From Stigmatella aurantiaca DW4/3-1 (lineage in GTDB: Bacteria > Myxococcota > Myxococcia > Myxococcales > Myxococcaceae), in assembly GCF_000165485.1 (NCBI RefSeq), contig NC_014623.1, forward strand, positions 9,628,893 to 9,692,892: a stretch of DNA of 64,000 bases. Reading direction: 5' to 3'. Within the stretch, counting starts at the first letter, position 1, and each line of letters begins with the position of its first letter. Below, in pieces: positions 33,261 through 42,174 of the stretch. The position numbers and the translations under genes are program-made. The notes beneath the pieces were generated by a model. The model searched no databases and was not told where the DNA came from. It was given only the letters and a program-made list of their open reading frames with translations.

Positions 33261-33654
33261 ACCGTCATCTCCCTGGTGCGCACACCACCCCCGGGCTCGC
33301 CTCGCGGCGCCTTCAGAACGGAACGAGCCCGCCGTTCTTCCCCCGGGCCGAAGTCTCTCCCCATTCTTCCGCGGAGAGCCCCCTTCACTGCCACACCTTC
33401 CCTTGTAATCGACACGCCGGGTCCTGTCTCTTGTACGACCGGCTGGGTCGTAAAGAAGAAATCAATTTGCCCGATACGGCACGTCTTCCGGATCACACGC
33501 GTTCGTAGCGAGTTTCTGGAAGATCCCACCTGGCGGCCAGAAAGGGAGGGGCTTCCAAGGGAAGCCCCGGATTGGAGGGCATCATACAACTTCCCGTAAC
33601 GCCTCCCCTGCTCGAATGCCCGTGCGATAAAGCATCAGACTTTCTCCCCGCGGG
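33261..33654. other. intergenic region between hybrid kinase and nudC
   Basis: 394 bases between divergent genes, so promoters in both directions are expected here. The notable element is a perfect 9-bp hairpin GGGGCTTCC-AAG-GGAAGCCCC (33548-33568), without a following T tract. An AT-rich patch near 33450-33475 (GTAAAGAAGAAATCAATTTG) may hold a promoter. Confidence 0.5.
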
Positions 33655-34503
33655 GTGTCCGCCGTGAATCCCTCCCGTTTCATTCCAGGCCATGTTCCCC
33701 CCTCCCGGTCCCGGGACGAGGCATTGATCTTCGCCGCGCAGGGGCTCGAATTGCTCATCGCGGAGCGCGACGGCACCGTCTCCATCCCCTCGGGGGCCGC
33801 GCTGCCCGCCCTCGCCGGAGGCGCCCACTTCCTGGGCACCCTCGATGGCCAGGACTGTTACGCGGTGGCCTATCCGAAGGGACAGGAGCCCCCCGCGGGC
33901 ATGAAGCTGGTGACCGCCCGGGGCCTGTTCATGGCGCTCGACGAGGTGCTGCTCTCCGTGGCCGGCCGGGCCCTGGCCATCGCGGAGTGGGATTCGACCC
34001 ACCGCTTCTGCGGCCGGTGTGGCCAGTCCACGACCCTGGTTCCCGGGGAGCGGGCGCGCCGCTGCACCGCCTGCAATACGCCGTACTACCCGCGCATCTC
34101 GCCGGCCGTCATCGTGCTCATCACCCAGGGGGAGCGCATGCTCCTGGCGCGCGCCTCCAGCTTCCCTGACGCCTTCTTCAGCACGCTGGCCGGCTTCGTC
34201 GAGCCGGGCGAGTCCCTGGAGGACACCGTGCTGCGCGAGGTGAAGGAAGAGGTCGGCGTAGACCTGAAAAACCTGCGTTACTTCGGCAGTCAGCCGTGGC
34301 CCTTCGGGCGCTCGCTCATGGTGGGCTTCACCGCCGAGTACGCGGGGGGAGCGCTGACCGTGGACGGAACGGAAATCCTCGAAGCCCATTGGTACACCAT
34401 CGATGACTTGCCGCGCATACCGCCCCGGCTGAGCATTGCCCGGCGTCTCATCGACGCGTTCATTGCCCAGGTCAAAGCAGACAGGCAAGCAAGCCAGGCT
34501 TAA
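33655..34503 (+). CDS. nudC: NAD(+) / RNA-cap diphosphatase NudC
   Basis: 282 residues. Zinc ribbon Cys119, Cys122, Cys137, Cys140 (FCGRCG, CTAC), Nudix box GFVEPGESLEDTVLREVKEE (180-199) with metal ligands, and the NudC-specific SQPWPF (212-217), which separates it from general Nudix enzymes. It hydrolyses NADH to NMNH and AMP and removes NAD caps from RNA. Start GTG 33655; a second GTG at 33664 is possible. Substitution of the usual PxS after SQPWPF by GRS is conservative. Probably monocistronic; queE begins 61 bases on. Confidence 0.92.
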   Translation: MSAVNPSRFIPGHVPPSRSRDEALIFAAQGLELLIAERDGTVSIPSGAALPALAGGAHFLGTLDGQDCYAVAYPKGQEPPAGMKLVTARGLFMALDEVLLSVAGRALAIAEWDSTHRFCGRCGQSTTLVPGERARRCTACNTPYYPRISPAVIVLITQGERMLLARASSFPDAFFSTLAGFVEPGESLEDTVLREVKEEVGVDLKNLRYFGSQPWPFGRSLMVGFTAEYAGGALTVDGTEILEAHWYTIDDLPRIPPRLSIARRLIDAFIAQVKADRQASQA

Positions 34504-34564
34504 ACAGTCTCCTCCGTGCTTGCACGTCCGGGTCCAGGTAGTTAAAGCGCCCCGTTCGACCGCC

Positions 34565-35257
34565 ATGCTCGCGTCACGTCCTCGCATCGAGCCTCACCGC
34601 AGCCCGACCATCGACTCCGTGATGGTGAAGGAGATCTACCTGTCTGTCCAGGGCGAGTCCTCGCACGCGGGGTTGCTGTGCGCGTTCGTCCGCCTCACGG
34701 GCTGTCACTTGCGCTGTACGTATTGTGACAGCGAGTTCGCCTTCCGGGGCGGCACGCGGATGCCCAACGCGCAGGTGGTCGAGCAAGTGAAGGCCCTGCG
34801 CACCCCGATGGTGGAAATCACGGGCGGCGAGCCGTTGCTCCAGCCCGGCGTGTACCCGCTCATGGAGGCGCTGCTCGCCGAGGGGCTCACCGTGCTCCTG
34901 GAGACGAGCGGTGCCATCGACGTGCGGTTGGTGCCCCCCGCCGTGCACAAGATTGTCGACATGAAGACCCCCTCGTCGGGCGAGAGCGACCGCAACGACG
35001 TGCGCAACTTCAGCTCGATGAACGCGCGCGACGAGATGAAGTTCGTCATCGGCAGCCGCGAGGATTACGAGTGGAGCAAGGCGCTCATTGCCGAGCATGG
35101 GCTCGCCACCAAGCCCTTCGCGATGCTGTTCTCCACCGTCTTCGACAAGCTCCACCCCCGGGAGCTGGCCGAGTGGGTCATCGCGGACCGGCTGCCGGTG
35201 CGCTTCCAGCTCCAGATGCACAAGTACGTCTGGGAGCCAGAGGCCCGGGGCGTCTAG
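34565..35257 (+). CDS. queE: 7-carboxy-7-deazaguanine synthase QueE
   Basis: 230 residues from ATG 34565 (ATG 34622 is an alternative giving a start closer to the core). Radical-SAM cluster motif Cys47-x3-Cys51-x2-Cys54 (CHLRCTYC), QGESSHAGL substrate loop and ITGGEPLLQPG. It converts carboxytetrahydropterin to CDG in queuosine/7-deazapurine synthesis. The CX3CX2C spacing is canonical. Other que genes are not in the window, and no preQ1 riboswitch is apparent upstream. No clear ribosome site precedes 34565. Confidence 0.92.
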   Translation: MLASRPRIEPHRSPTIDSVMVKEIYLSVQGESSHAGLLCAFVRLTGCHLRCTYCDSEFAFRGGTRMPNAQVVEQVKALRTPMVEITGGEPLLQPGVYPLMEALLAEGLTVLLETSGAIDVRLVPPAVHKIVDMKTPSSGESDRNDVRNFSSMNARDEMKFVIGSREDYEWSKALIAEHGLATKPFAMLFSTVFDKLHPRELAEWVIADRLPVRFQLQMHKYVWEPEARGV

Positions 35258-35288
35258 CCCTCCCCTGTCTGCCCGTCTCACGCCTGGA

Positions 35289-35732
35289 TCAATAGATGGC
35301 CCCGCGGCTCCAGGCATAGAGCACGGCCGTCAACCACAACCCCAGGAGCAGCAGGTTCACCACGGCGAGCCCCTGGGCCACCTGGGCCTGGCGCGCGCCG
35401 CGCAGGGGGCCCTGGCCCTGCTGGATGCGCCGCCGCTCGCGCGGGGGCCACCACAGCCCGGACGCCGCGGCGGCCACGTTGAGCAAGGGCACCGAGAACC
35501 CGCACATGGGAAAACAGACGATGGCCGCGATGTTCAGGGCGAGCACGGCCTGCACCCCGCGCGAGGGCGGGCCGTGCTGCCGCAGCCACACGACGCACCC
35601 GGCGCAGTAGACCGCCTCCCCCACCAGCTCCGAGCACTCGCTACACAGGAAGGTGCCACAGCGGGCACAGGGGGCCACCGCCGCCACTTCGGGATGCCGC
35701 GCGCAGTGCGCGCCCGTCTGCTCCACGCTCAC
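35289..35732 (-). CDS. Zinc-finger (B-box-like) membrane protein (147 aa)
   Basis: The N-terminus carries a zinc-binding pattern C-x2-H...C-x2-C...C-x2-C (CARHPEVAAVAPCARCGTFL, CSECSEL, YCAGC), resembling B-box-type fingers, then two or three membrane segments (AVLALNIAAIVCFPMCGFSV, GLAVVNLLLLGLWLTAVLYA). Cytosolic finger plus membrane anchor suggests an adaptor. Myxobacterial genomes hold many such short proteins without known role. It converges on queE and lies 7 bases downstream of the stop of the next gene on the same strand, likely an operon. Confidence 0.65.
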   Translation of the reverse strand: MSVEQTGAHCARHPEVAAVAPCARCGTFLCSECSELVGEAVYCAGCVVWLRQHGPPSRGVQAVLALNIAAIVCFPMCGFSVPLLNVAAAASGLWWPPRERRRIQQGQGPLRGARQAQVAQGLAVVNLLLLGLWLTAVLYAWSRGAIY

Positions 35733-35739
35733 GGCGGGC

Positions 35740-36069
35740 TCAGTACCCCGCGGACGGGCCTTGCAGCGCCGCCGACAGCCCGTGGGCGCCGAGTCCCAGG
35801 AACACGGCCGCCAGCACCGAGCAGCCGAAGAATCCCGCGAGGATGAGGTTCTTGCGCGGGTGCTCGAACTGGCTGAAGGCGTAGAACAGGACGTAGAAGG
35901 GGATGAGCAACACCATCATCCCGGTGCCCACGCTGCGGCGGAACGCGTGGAGGAGCAGGAAGACGGCGCACACGAGCGTCACGAGCGCGAACAGGGCAGC
36001 GAGCGGCAGGAGGGGCACGATAAAGCCACAGATAACATGCTCCGGGCTTTGCGGCGGCCTCCCGCGCAT
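35740..36069 (-). CDS. Small membrane protein (109 aa)
   Basis: From ATG 36069 (MRGRPPQSPEHVICGFIVPL) the product has four hydrophobic segments (LPLAALFALVTLVCAVFLLL, MMVLLIPFYVLFYAF, NLILAGFFGCSVLAAVFLGL). The longer frame to 36405 is the antisense of the divergent gene and is rejected. The next gene downstream starts 7 bases away. No family recognised. Confidence 0.6.
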   Translation of the reverse strand: MRGRPPQSPEHVICGFIVPLLPLAALFALVTLVCAVFLLLHAFRRSVGTGMMVLLIPFYVLFYAFSQFEHPRKNLILAGFFGCSVLAAVFLGLGAHGLSAALQGPSAGY

Positions 36070-36112
36070 ATAAATGACGCCCACTGCTTCCCCCCTTCCG
36101 AGGTGCTCCGCG

Positions 36113-36415
36113 ATGGCCGTGCTCAAGACCCTGCTGACCTTCATGCTCGCGGGCGCCTTGCTGGGCAACCTGGCCACCACCCTCGCCGCCCCCCACTTCA
36201 TGGAGTGGTACAACGCCACGCCGCTGGCCACCCAGACGGTGTGCAACCTGCCCCAAGTGGTGCGCGACGTCACCGGAGACCTCATCCGCGCCCAGTTCAT
36301 TGGGGCGGGCGCCGGGGCCGCGCTCTTCCTGGTGCTGGGCATCCTCTTTGTCCGGGCCCGCGCCCGGAAGCAGCGCACCCAGCCCCCGGCCGCCCCCACG
36401 CCCACCCCGGCGTGA
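36113..36415 (+). CDS. Small membrane protein (100 aa)
   Basis: ATG 36113 has GAGG about 10 bases upstream. MAVLKTLLTFMLAGALLGNL is an N-terminal helix or signal, a central polar loop contains one Cys, then FIGAGAGAALFLVLGILFV spans the membrane, with a basic Pro/Ala-rich tail inside. It is divergent from the 109-aa protein gene; the 43-base gap with CATATAAATGA must contain both promoters. No family recognised. Confidence 0.6.
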   Translation: MAVLKTLLTFMLAGALLGNLATTLAAPHFMEWYNATPLATQTVCNLPQVVRDVTGDLIRAQFIGAGAGAALFLVLGILFVRARARKQRTQPPAAPTPTPA

Positions 36416-36430
36416 CGCCCGTCTCCCGGC

Positions 36431-38575
36431 TCAGGACCCGCCTTCCGGCGGGGCGCGGCCGGGGCCCTCTTCGCCCGTGGGACGCCGGGTCTCGTGGATG
36501 ACTTGCTGGAGGAGGTTGCGCAGCGCGGGCACTTCCACCGGCTTCTCCAGCCAGTACTGGGCCTGGGCGATGAACTCGCCGGCCCGAGGCGTGAACGCCC
36601 CTCCCGTGAGGAAGATCATCCGCGCCGCCAGCTCCGGCCGCGACTCCCGGAGCCGATCGTACAGCTCCATGCCGGTGATGTCCGGCATCGCCAGATCGCA
36701 GACGATGACGTCGAACACCTCGCCCCCCAGCAGCCGGTGCAACGCCTCCATCCCCAGCAGGGCGGTGACGTCGTAGCTGTCCTTGAGGGTGCGCCGGAGC
36801 GAGGCGGAGACCATCGGCTCGTCATCGATGATCAGAATCCGCGCCCGCACCGGGCGCGGGGGCGTGACGGCCTTCTGGGGCACGGCCAGCGGCGCATCGG
36901 TGGCCGGCAGCAGCACCGTGAACACCGTCCCCTTGCCCAGCTCGCTCCGGGCCGAGATGCTCCCCCCGTGCGCGGCCACGATGCCGTGGCAGATCGACAG
37001 GCCCAATCCCGTGCCCACCCCCACGGGCTTCGTGGTGAAGAACGGCTCGAAGATGCGCGCGAGGACCTCGGGCCTCATGCCCGAGCCGGTGTCGCGGATC
37101 TCCACCTGGACCTGGCCGGACTCGCTCAGGTGCGTGTGCACGGTGACGGTGTGCTCCCCGGGATTCCCCTCGGGGATGGCCTGCGCGGCGTTCACCAACA
37201 GGTTCAGGAAAACCTGTCCCAGGCGCGTCTCATCGCCCAGCACGGCGGGGATTTGCCCATAGTCCCTCACCAGCCGGGCCCGGGGGCGCAGCTCCTGGGC
37301 CGCCATGCTGATGGCGAAGTCCAGCCCCCGGTGCACGTCGACCGGCACGCGCCGGGCGTCCTCCACGCGGGAGAACGTCCGGAGCTCCCTCACGATGGTG
37401 CGCACGCGGTGGGCCCCCTCCCGCGCATCGAACACCGCCTTGCGCATCTCCTCGATGTGAGGGAGCTGATCCGCGGCCACGGGCCCCAGGGATTCCTCCA
37501 GGTAGAGCAGGTTGCTGGTGATGAACGTCAGCGGGTTGTTGATCTCATGGGCGACGCCCCCCGCCAGCGTCCCCAGCGCGGCCATGCGGTCCGCGACGGC
37601 CAGCCGCGTCTCCAGGGTCTTGCGCTCGGTGATGTCCTGGGCCGTGCCACTCACCCGCACCGCCTTCCCCGCCTCATCCCGCGCCACCTTCCCCCAGATG
37701 TGAATCCAGCGCACCTGTCCCGACGCCTGGAGCAAGCGGAACTCCCCGTGGAGGGTGGGCAGCCCCCCCAAGGCGCGCTCCAGCGTCTCCCAAAACGGCC
37801 GCCGGTCCTCGGGGTGCATGCTCTCGAGGAGGGCCTCATGGCTGGCCACCCGTTCCGGGGTATGGCCCAGGATGCGGTAGAGCTCGGAGGACCACGTGTG
37901 GAAGTCCGTGGACACCTCCCAGGTCCAACTTCCCATGCGGGCAATGGCCTGGGCCTCGGCGAGCGCCGCCTCGCTGCGCGCCAGTTTCTCCTCCGTGCGG
38001 AGCCGCTTCTGGAGTTCGAACTTGGCCACCAGCTGCTCGAGCACCATCCGGGAGCAGATCAGCCCGAGCAGCCCCGCCATGAAGAGCTGCGCGGCATTGA
38101 GCAGCGCCAGCACCGGGTACTCCAGCAACTGCCCCATCGCCCCGAGCACCAGCAGGTAAAACACGCCCATGAGCAACGTGCAGAGCACTGTCACCCGAGG
38201 GGTGAACCGCAGCCCCACCGCGACAACGTTCAGGACAATGAGGGGGTGGTAGTGGGTGTAGACCCCGCCCGTCGCGTACAGCCACCCCATCACGAAGAGC
38301 GAATCACAAGTGGACGTCAGGGTGACCGGCAGCACCACGCGGTCCCGCAAGAGCGGATTTCCCAGATAGAGTCCAAGCGCATACAGCCCCCCCAAGCCCA
38401 ACAGCAGGTACGCCAGCCCCGGCACGTGGCCAGTCTTGTCCAGCCAGGGGTAGCTCGCCGACCCCACCAGCACGACCAGCAGCCGGAGCTGTGTCACACC
38501 TTGCTCCGCGGCGCGGAACTTCTCCGCCAGCGCGCCCTCACTCAATGACTCTGAGACCCGTGCGATGCTACCCAT
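36431..38575 (-). CDS. Hybrid histidine kinase: membrane sensor - PAS - HK - receiver (714 aa)
   Basis: Residues about 25-185 hold five or six membrane helices (AYLLLGLGGLYALGLYLGNP, LLYLLVLGAM type). A short coiled coil and a PAS domain follow (GSWTWEVSTDFHTWSSELYR, REDRRPFWETLERAL region), HisKA with phospho-His in LAGGVAHEINNPLTFITSNL, HATPase with N box VFLNLLVNAAQAIPEG, G1 DTGSGM and G2 GTGLGLSICHGI, then a C-terminal receiver (ILIIDDEPMVSASLR, acceptor Asp in IVCDLAMPDITG). All catalytic parts are intact. Ligand unknown. It is divergent from cysQ across a 74-base AT-rich promoter region. Confidence 0.9.
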   Translation of the reverse strand: MGSIARVSESLSEGALAEKFRAAEQGVTQLRLLVVLVGSASYPWLDKTGHVPGLAYLLLGLGGLYALGLYLGNPLLRDRVVLPVTLTSTCDSLFVMGWLYATGGVYTHYHPLIVLNVVAVGLRFTPRVTVLCTLLMGVFYLLVLGAMGQLLEYPVLALLNAAQLFMAGLLGLICSRMVLEQLVAKFELQKRLRTEEKLARSEAALAEAQAIARMGSWTWEVSTDFHTWSSELYRILGHTPERVASHEALLESMHPEDRRPFWETLERALGGLPTLHGEFRLLQASGQVRWIHIWGKVARDEAGKAVRVSGTAQDITERKTLETRLAVADRMAALGTLAGGVAHEINNPLTFITSNLLYLEESLGPVAADQLPHIEEMRKAVFDAREGAHRVRTIVRELRTFSRVEDARRVPVDVHRGLDFAISMAAQELRPRARLVRDYGQIPAVLGDETRLGQVFLNLLVNAAQAIPEGNPGEHTVTVHTHLSESGQVQVEIRDTGSGMRPEVLARIFEPFFTTKPVGVGTGLGLSICHGIVAAHGGSISARSELGKGTVFTVLLPATDAPLAVPQKAVTPPRPVRARILIIDDEPMVSASLRRTLKDSYDVTALLGMEALHRLLGGEVFDVIVCDLAMPDITGMELYDRLRESRPELAARMIFLTGGAFTPRAGEFIAQAQYWLEKPVEVPALRNLLQQVIHETRRPTGEEGPGRAPPEGGS

Positions 38576-38649
38576 GATGAATAATTCGAATATACATGTT
38601 TTTCAGCCGGGCCCGCTGGATCAGCGTGCGTTTTCCAAGGAAAGCCCCC

Positions 38650-39450
38650 ATGCCACAGGTCGATGAAGGACTGGTCACCGCTGTGTGCCGCGTGGCCCAG
38701 GAGGCAGGCCGCGCCACGCTCGCCTTTCACGGAGGCGCCGTCCCTTTCGAACGGAAGGTGGACAACTCCCCCTTGACCGCGGCGGACCGGGCGGCCCACG
38801 GCATCATCGTCGAGGCACTGCGGCGGCTGACGCCCCACCTCCCCGTTCTCTCCGAGGAGTCCAGCGAGCAGGAAGCGGCCGGGCGGCTCGCCTGGGACAC
38901 CTTTTGGTTGGTGGATCCCCTGGATGGCACCAAGGAGTTCATCAAGGGCAGCGGCGAGTTCACGGTCAACATCGCCCTCATCTCCGGCGCCGGGCCCGTG
39001 CTGGGGGTGGTGCACGTGCCCGTCACCGGGGTGACGTACTGGGGGCGCCCGGGTCAAGGCGCCTTCAAGGCCCAGGCCGGCCAGCCTCCCGTGGCGTTGC
39101 ATTCCCGCCCGGCGGACCTGGAACGGCTCGTCATCGTGGCGAGCAAGGATCACGCGGGCCCCCGCGTGGAGGCGCTGCTGCGCCGACTCGGCACGGCGAG
39201 CACCGCCCACCTGGGCAGTTCCCTCAAGTTCTGTCTCATCGCCGAGGGCCAGGCGGACTTCTACCCCCGCCTCCAGCCCACCAATGAGTGGGACACCGCC
39301 GCGGCGCAGTGCGTCCTGGAGGCCGCCGGGGGCGGTGTGACGGATCTCGAGGGACGGCGGCTCGCCTACAACAAGCCGCAGATCCTCAACCCCTCCTTCC
39401 TGGCCTTCGGAGATCCCCGCCACGACTGGCGGGCCCTGCTGGGCGATTGA
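38650..39450 (+). CDS. cysQ: 3'(2'),5'-bisphosphate nucleotidase CysQ
   Basis: 266 residues from ATG 38650, with AAGGAA upstream. Inositol-monophosphatase superfamily motifs: LTAADRAAHGIIVEALRRL, LSEESSEQ, the metal site DPLDGTKEFIKGSGEFTVNI and the C-terminal EWDTAAAQCVLEAAGG. GTKEF and EFTVNI are the CysQ form of the motif. It dephosphorylates PAP to AMP, keeping sulfur assimilation and RNA degradation running. An upstream in-frame ATG at 38596 lies in the promoter region and is rejected. Confidence 0.9.
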   Translation: MPQVDEGLVTAVCRVAQEAGRATLAFHGGAVPFERKVDNSPLTAADRAAHGIIVEALRRLTPHLPVLSEESSEQEAAGRLAWDTFWLVDPLDGTKEFIKGSGEFTVNIALISGAGPVLGVVHVPVTGVTYWGRPGQGAFKAQAGQPPVALHSRPADLERLVIVASKDHAGPRVEALLRRLGTASTAHLGSSLKFCLIAEGQADFYPRLQPTNEWDTAAAQCVLEAAGGGVTDLEGRRLAYNKPQILNPSFLAFGDPRHDWRALLGD

Positions 39451-39465
39451 ACGTCCAGAAGGCTT

Positions 39466-40380
39466 TCAGGGTTTGCGACCGGGCGGGGCGGGAGGCTCGG
39501 GCTCGCGGTGAAACATCCGGGCGAGGATCCGCTCCGCCGCATCCGCGAGCACGTCGCGCTCCAACCGGCTCTCCTCGCCGAAGACCCTTGCGCCCACCTG
39601 GGCATCGAGCACATGGGTGGCCAGGAGCGCGAAGGCCGCCGCCTCATCGAACGATGTCTCGGAGGACAGGACGCGCTTGCCAGGCTGAAGGTCCTCCTGG
39701 TCGAAGCGGCCCTCCCACGTCTCTCCCAAGGTGACGGAGAAGTACTGCACGGCCACGTTCCCGGGGCGGGCCATGTGCGAGGTGGCCACCACCGCGCGCA
39801 GCCGCTGCCGCTCCCCGGGCGTCATCTGCTGCTTCCAGGCCTCGACGGTGGCGTGCATGGTCTCGATCTGATCTCTCGCCGCATCCTCGGCGTTGCGGAG
39901 CAGATCCGGCACCTGCGCGCGGGCGTAGGCGGCGAGCCCCTCCGGTGTCACGCCCCCTGGCGCGAGCGCTTGTTCGAGGAGTTCCCGCGCCGCGCCGAGA
40001 AGCCGGCGCTGGCGCTCGGCCACCTCCGGGGTGAACCCCCGTTCGCCGAGGCTCTCCACCGCGGCGGGGATGAGCCGCTGAATGGCCTCGAGCCGGCCTC
40101 GCGCGGCCGCGCCAGGACGTGTCCCCCGCTCCGAGAGGAGCACATACACGGCCATCGGCACGTGCGTGATGGCCTTGAGCGCATGGTAGAGCCGGGTGCG
40201 CGCGGGGCCCTCGAAGCGCTGGCCGCCGCGCCGGAGGATCAGCACGTCATCGATCTGGGCGATGACCGGGCCCAGCCCGGCGAGGATCTCCTCCCGGCGC
40301 GCGGCGTACCCTTCGCGGAACGCCCCGTTGAGGGCCACGAGTGGATCCGATGGCTCCAGGGCTGCGGGGGGCTCGGCCAT
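39466..40380 (-). CDS. Hypothetical protein, helical (304 aa)
   Basis: No signal peptide or membrane segment; almost entirely charged helices (ARDQIETMHATVEAWKQQMT, RVFGEESRLERDVLADAAER). Coding potential is good: balanced composition and a clean start ATG 40380. It converges on cysQ and is divergent from the catalase gene across ~180 bases. I recognise no family. Confidence 0.65.
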   Translation of the reverse strand: MAEPPAALEPSDPLVALNGAFREGYAARREEILAGLGPVIAQIDDVLILRRGGQRFEGPARTRLYHALKAITHVPMAVYVLLSERGTRPGAAARGRLEAIQRLIPAAVESLGERGFTPEVAERQRRLLGAARELLEQALAPGGVTPEGLAAYARAQVPDLLRNAEDAARDQIETMHATVEAWKQQMTPGERQRLRAVVATSHMARPGNVAVQYFSVTLGETWEGRFDQEDLQPGKRVLSSETSFDEAAAFALLATHVLDAQVGARVFGEESRLERDVLADAAERILARMFHREPEPPAPPGRKP

Positions 40381-40562
40381 GGGCCGCCACCCTAGCGTAA
40401 CCGTGGCGGGGCGGACGCCCGGGCCGTGGACAACTCCACAAACTCGCGCCGCAACGTCCAGTGGAGAGCAAGCCCACCTTGGCGGGCAATGGCCCCCGGC
40501 GCTTCCTCAAGGGATGTAGCGCCTCGGAGAGGACAGAACATGCCCTCTCGGGGGGACGTGAC

Positions 40563-42101
40563 ATGGCGAACGGAAACAAGAAGGAGGGAACTCCTGGCGA
40601 GGGGCCCCCCCGGACCCGGGAGCCCAGCAAGGAAGTCCCGCTCACCACGCGGCAGGGCCACCCCATCCACGACAACCAGAACACCCGCAGCGTCAACAGC
40701 CGCGGCCCCCTGGTGCTCGAGGACTATCCGTTCCTGGAGAAGCTCACCCACTTCGACCGCGAGCGCATCCCGGAGCGCGTCGTCCATGCCCGGGGCGCCG
40801 GGGCCCATGGCGTCTTCGAGGCCTACGGCATGGCCGCCGATGAGCCCGTGTCCCGGTATACCCGGGCCCGGCTGTTCCAGACGCCGGGCCAGAAGACGCC
40901 GGTCTTCGCGCGCTTCTCCAGCGTCATCCACGGAGGCCACTCCCCGGAGACGCTGAGGGATCCCCGCGGCTTCGCCGTCAAGTTCTATACGGAGCAGGGC
41001 AATTGGGATCTCGTCGGCAACAACCTGAAGGTCTTCTTCATCCGCGACCCCATCAAGTTCCCGGACCTGGTGCACGCCTTCAAACCGGATCCGGTCACGA
41101 ACCGCCAGGATCCCAACCGGCTGATGGACTTCTGCAGCCTGTCCCCGGAGACCACCCACATGCTGACCTGGCTGTTCAGCCCCTGGGGCATTCCGGCCAG
41201 CTACCGCGAGATGCAAGGCTCGGGGGTGAACACCTACAAATGGGTGAACACCGAGGGCACGAGCTTCCTGGTGAAGTACCACTGGCGCCCGCTCCAGAAG
41301 GTTCGCAACCTCACGCAGCAGCAGGCCGAGGCCATCCAGGCCAAGGACTTCAACCACGCCACCACGGACCTGTACGAGGCGATCGCCCGCGGGGACTTTC
41401 CCCGGTGGGAGCTCCAAGTGCAGCTCATGACCGATGGAGACCATCCCGAGCTGAACTGGGACCCGCTCGATGCCACCAAGCTGTGGCCCGAAGAGCAGTT
41501 CCCGCTGCGTTCCGTGGGCGTGATGACGCTCGACCGCAACCCGGTGAACTACTTCGCCGAGGTGGAGCAGGTGGCCTTCGGCACGGGCGTGCTGGTGGAT
41601 GGGCTCGACTTCTCCGACGACAAGCTGCTCCAGGGACGAACCTTCAGCTACTCCGACACCCAGCGCCACCGGGTGGGGCCCAACTACCTGCAACTGCCCA
41701 TCAACATGCCCCGGGTCCCCGTCGCCACGAACCAGCGCGATGGCCAGATGACCTACCGGGTGGACGGCCATGAGGCGGGCGTCAACCCACACATCAATTA
41801 TGAGCCCTCCAGCCGCAATGGCTTGCGGCAACAGGAGCGCATGGGCCCGCCCCCCCGGCCCTACGTCCAGGGCCACGTGGGCCGGCAACCCCTCTCTCGC
41901 CCCAACAACTTCCAGCAGGCCGGCGAGCGCTACCGGACCCTGGAGGACTGGGAGCGCGACGACCTCATCTCCAACCTCGTCAGCGCCCTGTCGCAGTGCA
42001 ACCCCGACATCCAGGAGCGCATGGTGGACCACTTCACCCAGGCAGACCCGGAATACGGCCGGCGGGTCTCGGCGGGGTTGAGCAAGGCGGCACGGCACTG
42101 A
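40563..42101 (+). CDS. Heme catalase (512 aa)
   Basis: Start ATG 40563 follows a GGGGGGA ribosome site. Classical small-subunit catalase: [20 protein letters not shown], active-site His in [17 protein letters not shown], distal Asn region in [16 protein letters not shown], and the heme ligand Tyr in [15 protein letters not shown]. Converts hydrogen peroxide to water and oxygen in the cytosol. Length about 500 is usual. The N-terminal ~25 residues are polar. Probably monocistronic; an OxyR-type site was not seen. Confidence 0.95.
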   Translation: MANGNKKEGTPGEGPPRTREPSKEVPLTTRQGHPIHDNQNTRSVNSRGPLVLEDYPFLEKLTHFDRERIPERVVHARGAGAHGVFEAYGMAADEPVSRYTRARLFQTPGQKTPVFARFSSVIHGGHSPETLRDPRGFAVKFYTEQGNWDLVGNNLKVFFIRDPIKFPDLVHAFKPDPVTNRQDPNRLMDFCSLSPETTHMLTWLFSPWGIPASYREMQGSGVNTYKWVNTEGTSFLVKYHWRPLQKVRNLTQQQAEAIQAKDFNHATTDLYEAIARGDFPRWELQVQLMTDGDHPELNWDPLDATKLWPEEQFPLRSVGVMTLDRNPVNYFAEVEQVAFGTGVLVDGLDFSDDKLLQGRTFSYSDTQRHRVGPNYLQLPINMPRVPVATNQRDGQMTYRVDGHEAGVNPHINYEPSSRNGLRQQERMGPPPRPYVQGHVGRQPLSRPNNFQQAGERYRTLEDWERDDLISNLVSALSQCNPDIQERMVDHFTQADPEYGRRVSAGLSKAARH

Positions 42102-42174
42102 CGCCCGGCCCATCCTCAGGCGTCCAGACGGTCTTTCGGCGCACCGGAGCGGCAGGTGGACTAAGGTTCCCGCC

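Noticed and set aside
33548-33568. Perfect 9-bp hairpin as an intrinsic terminator
   Set aside because: It lies between divergent genes, with no gene ending there, and lacks a T tract; left as an unexplained hairpin.
30279-33599. 1106-codon plus-strand open frame
   Set aside because: Antisense of the glycosyltransferase and hybrid kinase genes; composition (runs of Arg, His, Gln, Pro) is that of a shadow frame in GC-rich DNA.
34436-34564. Longer queE start at 34436
   Set aside because: Would overlap the end of nudC and add residues with no match to QueE proteins.
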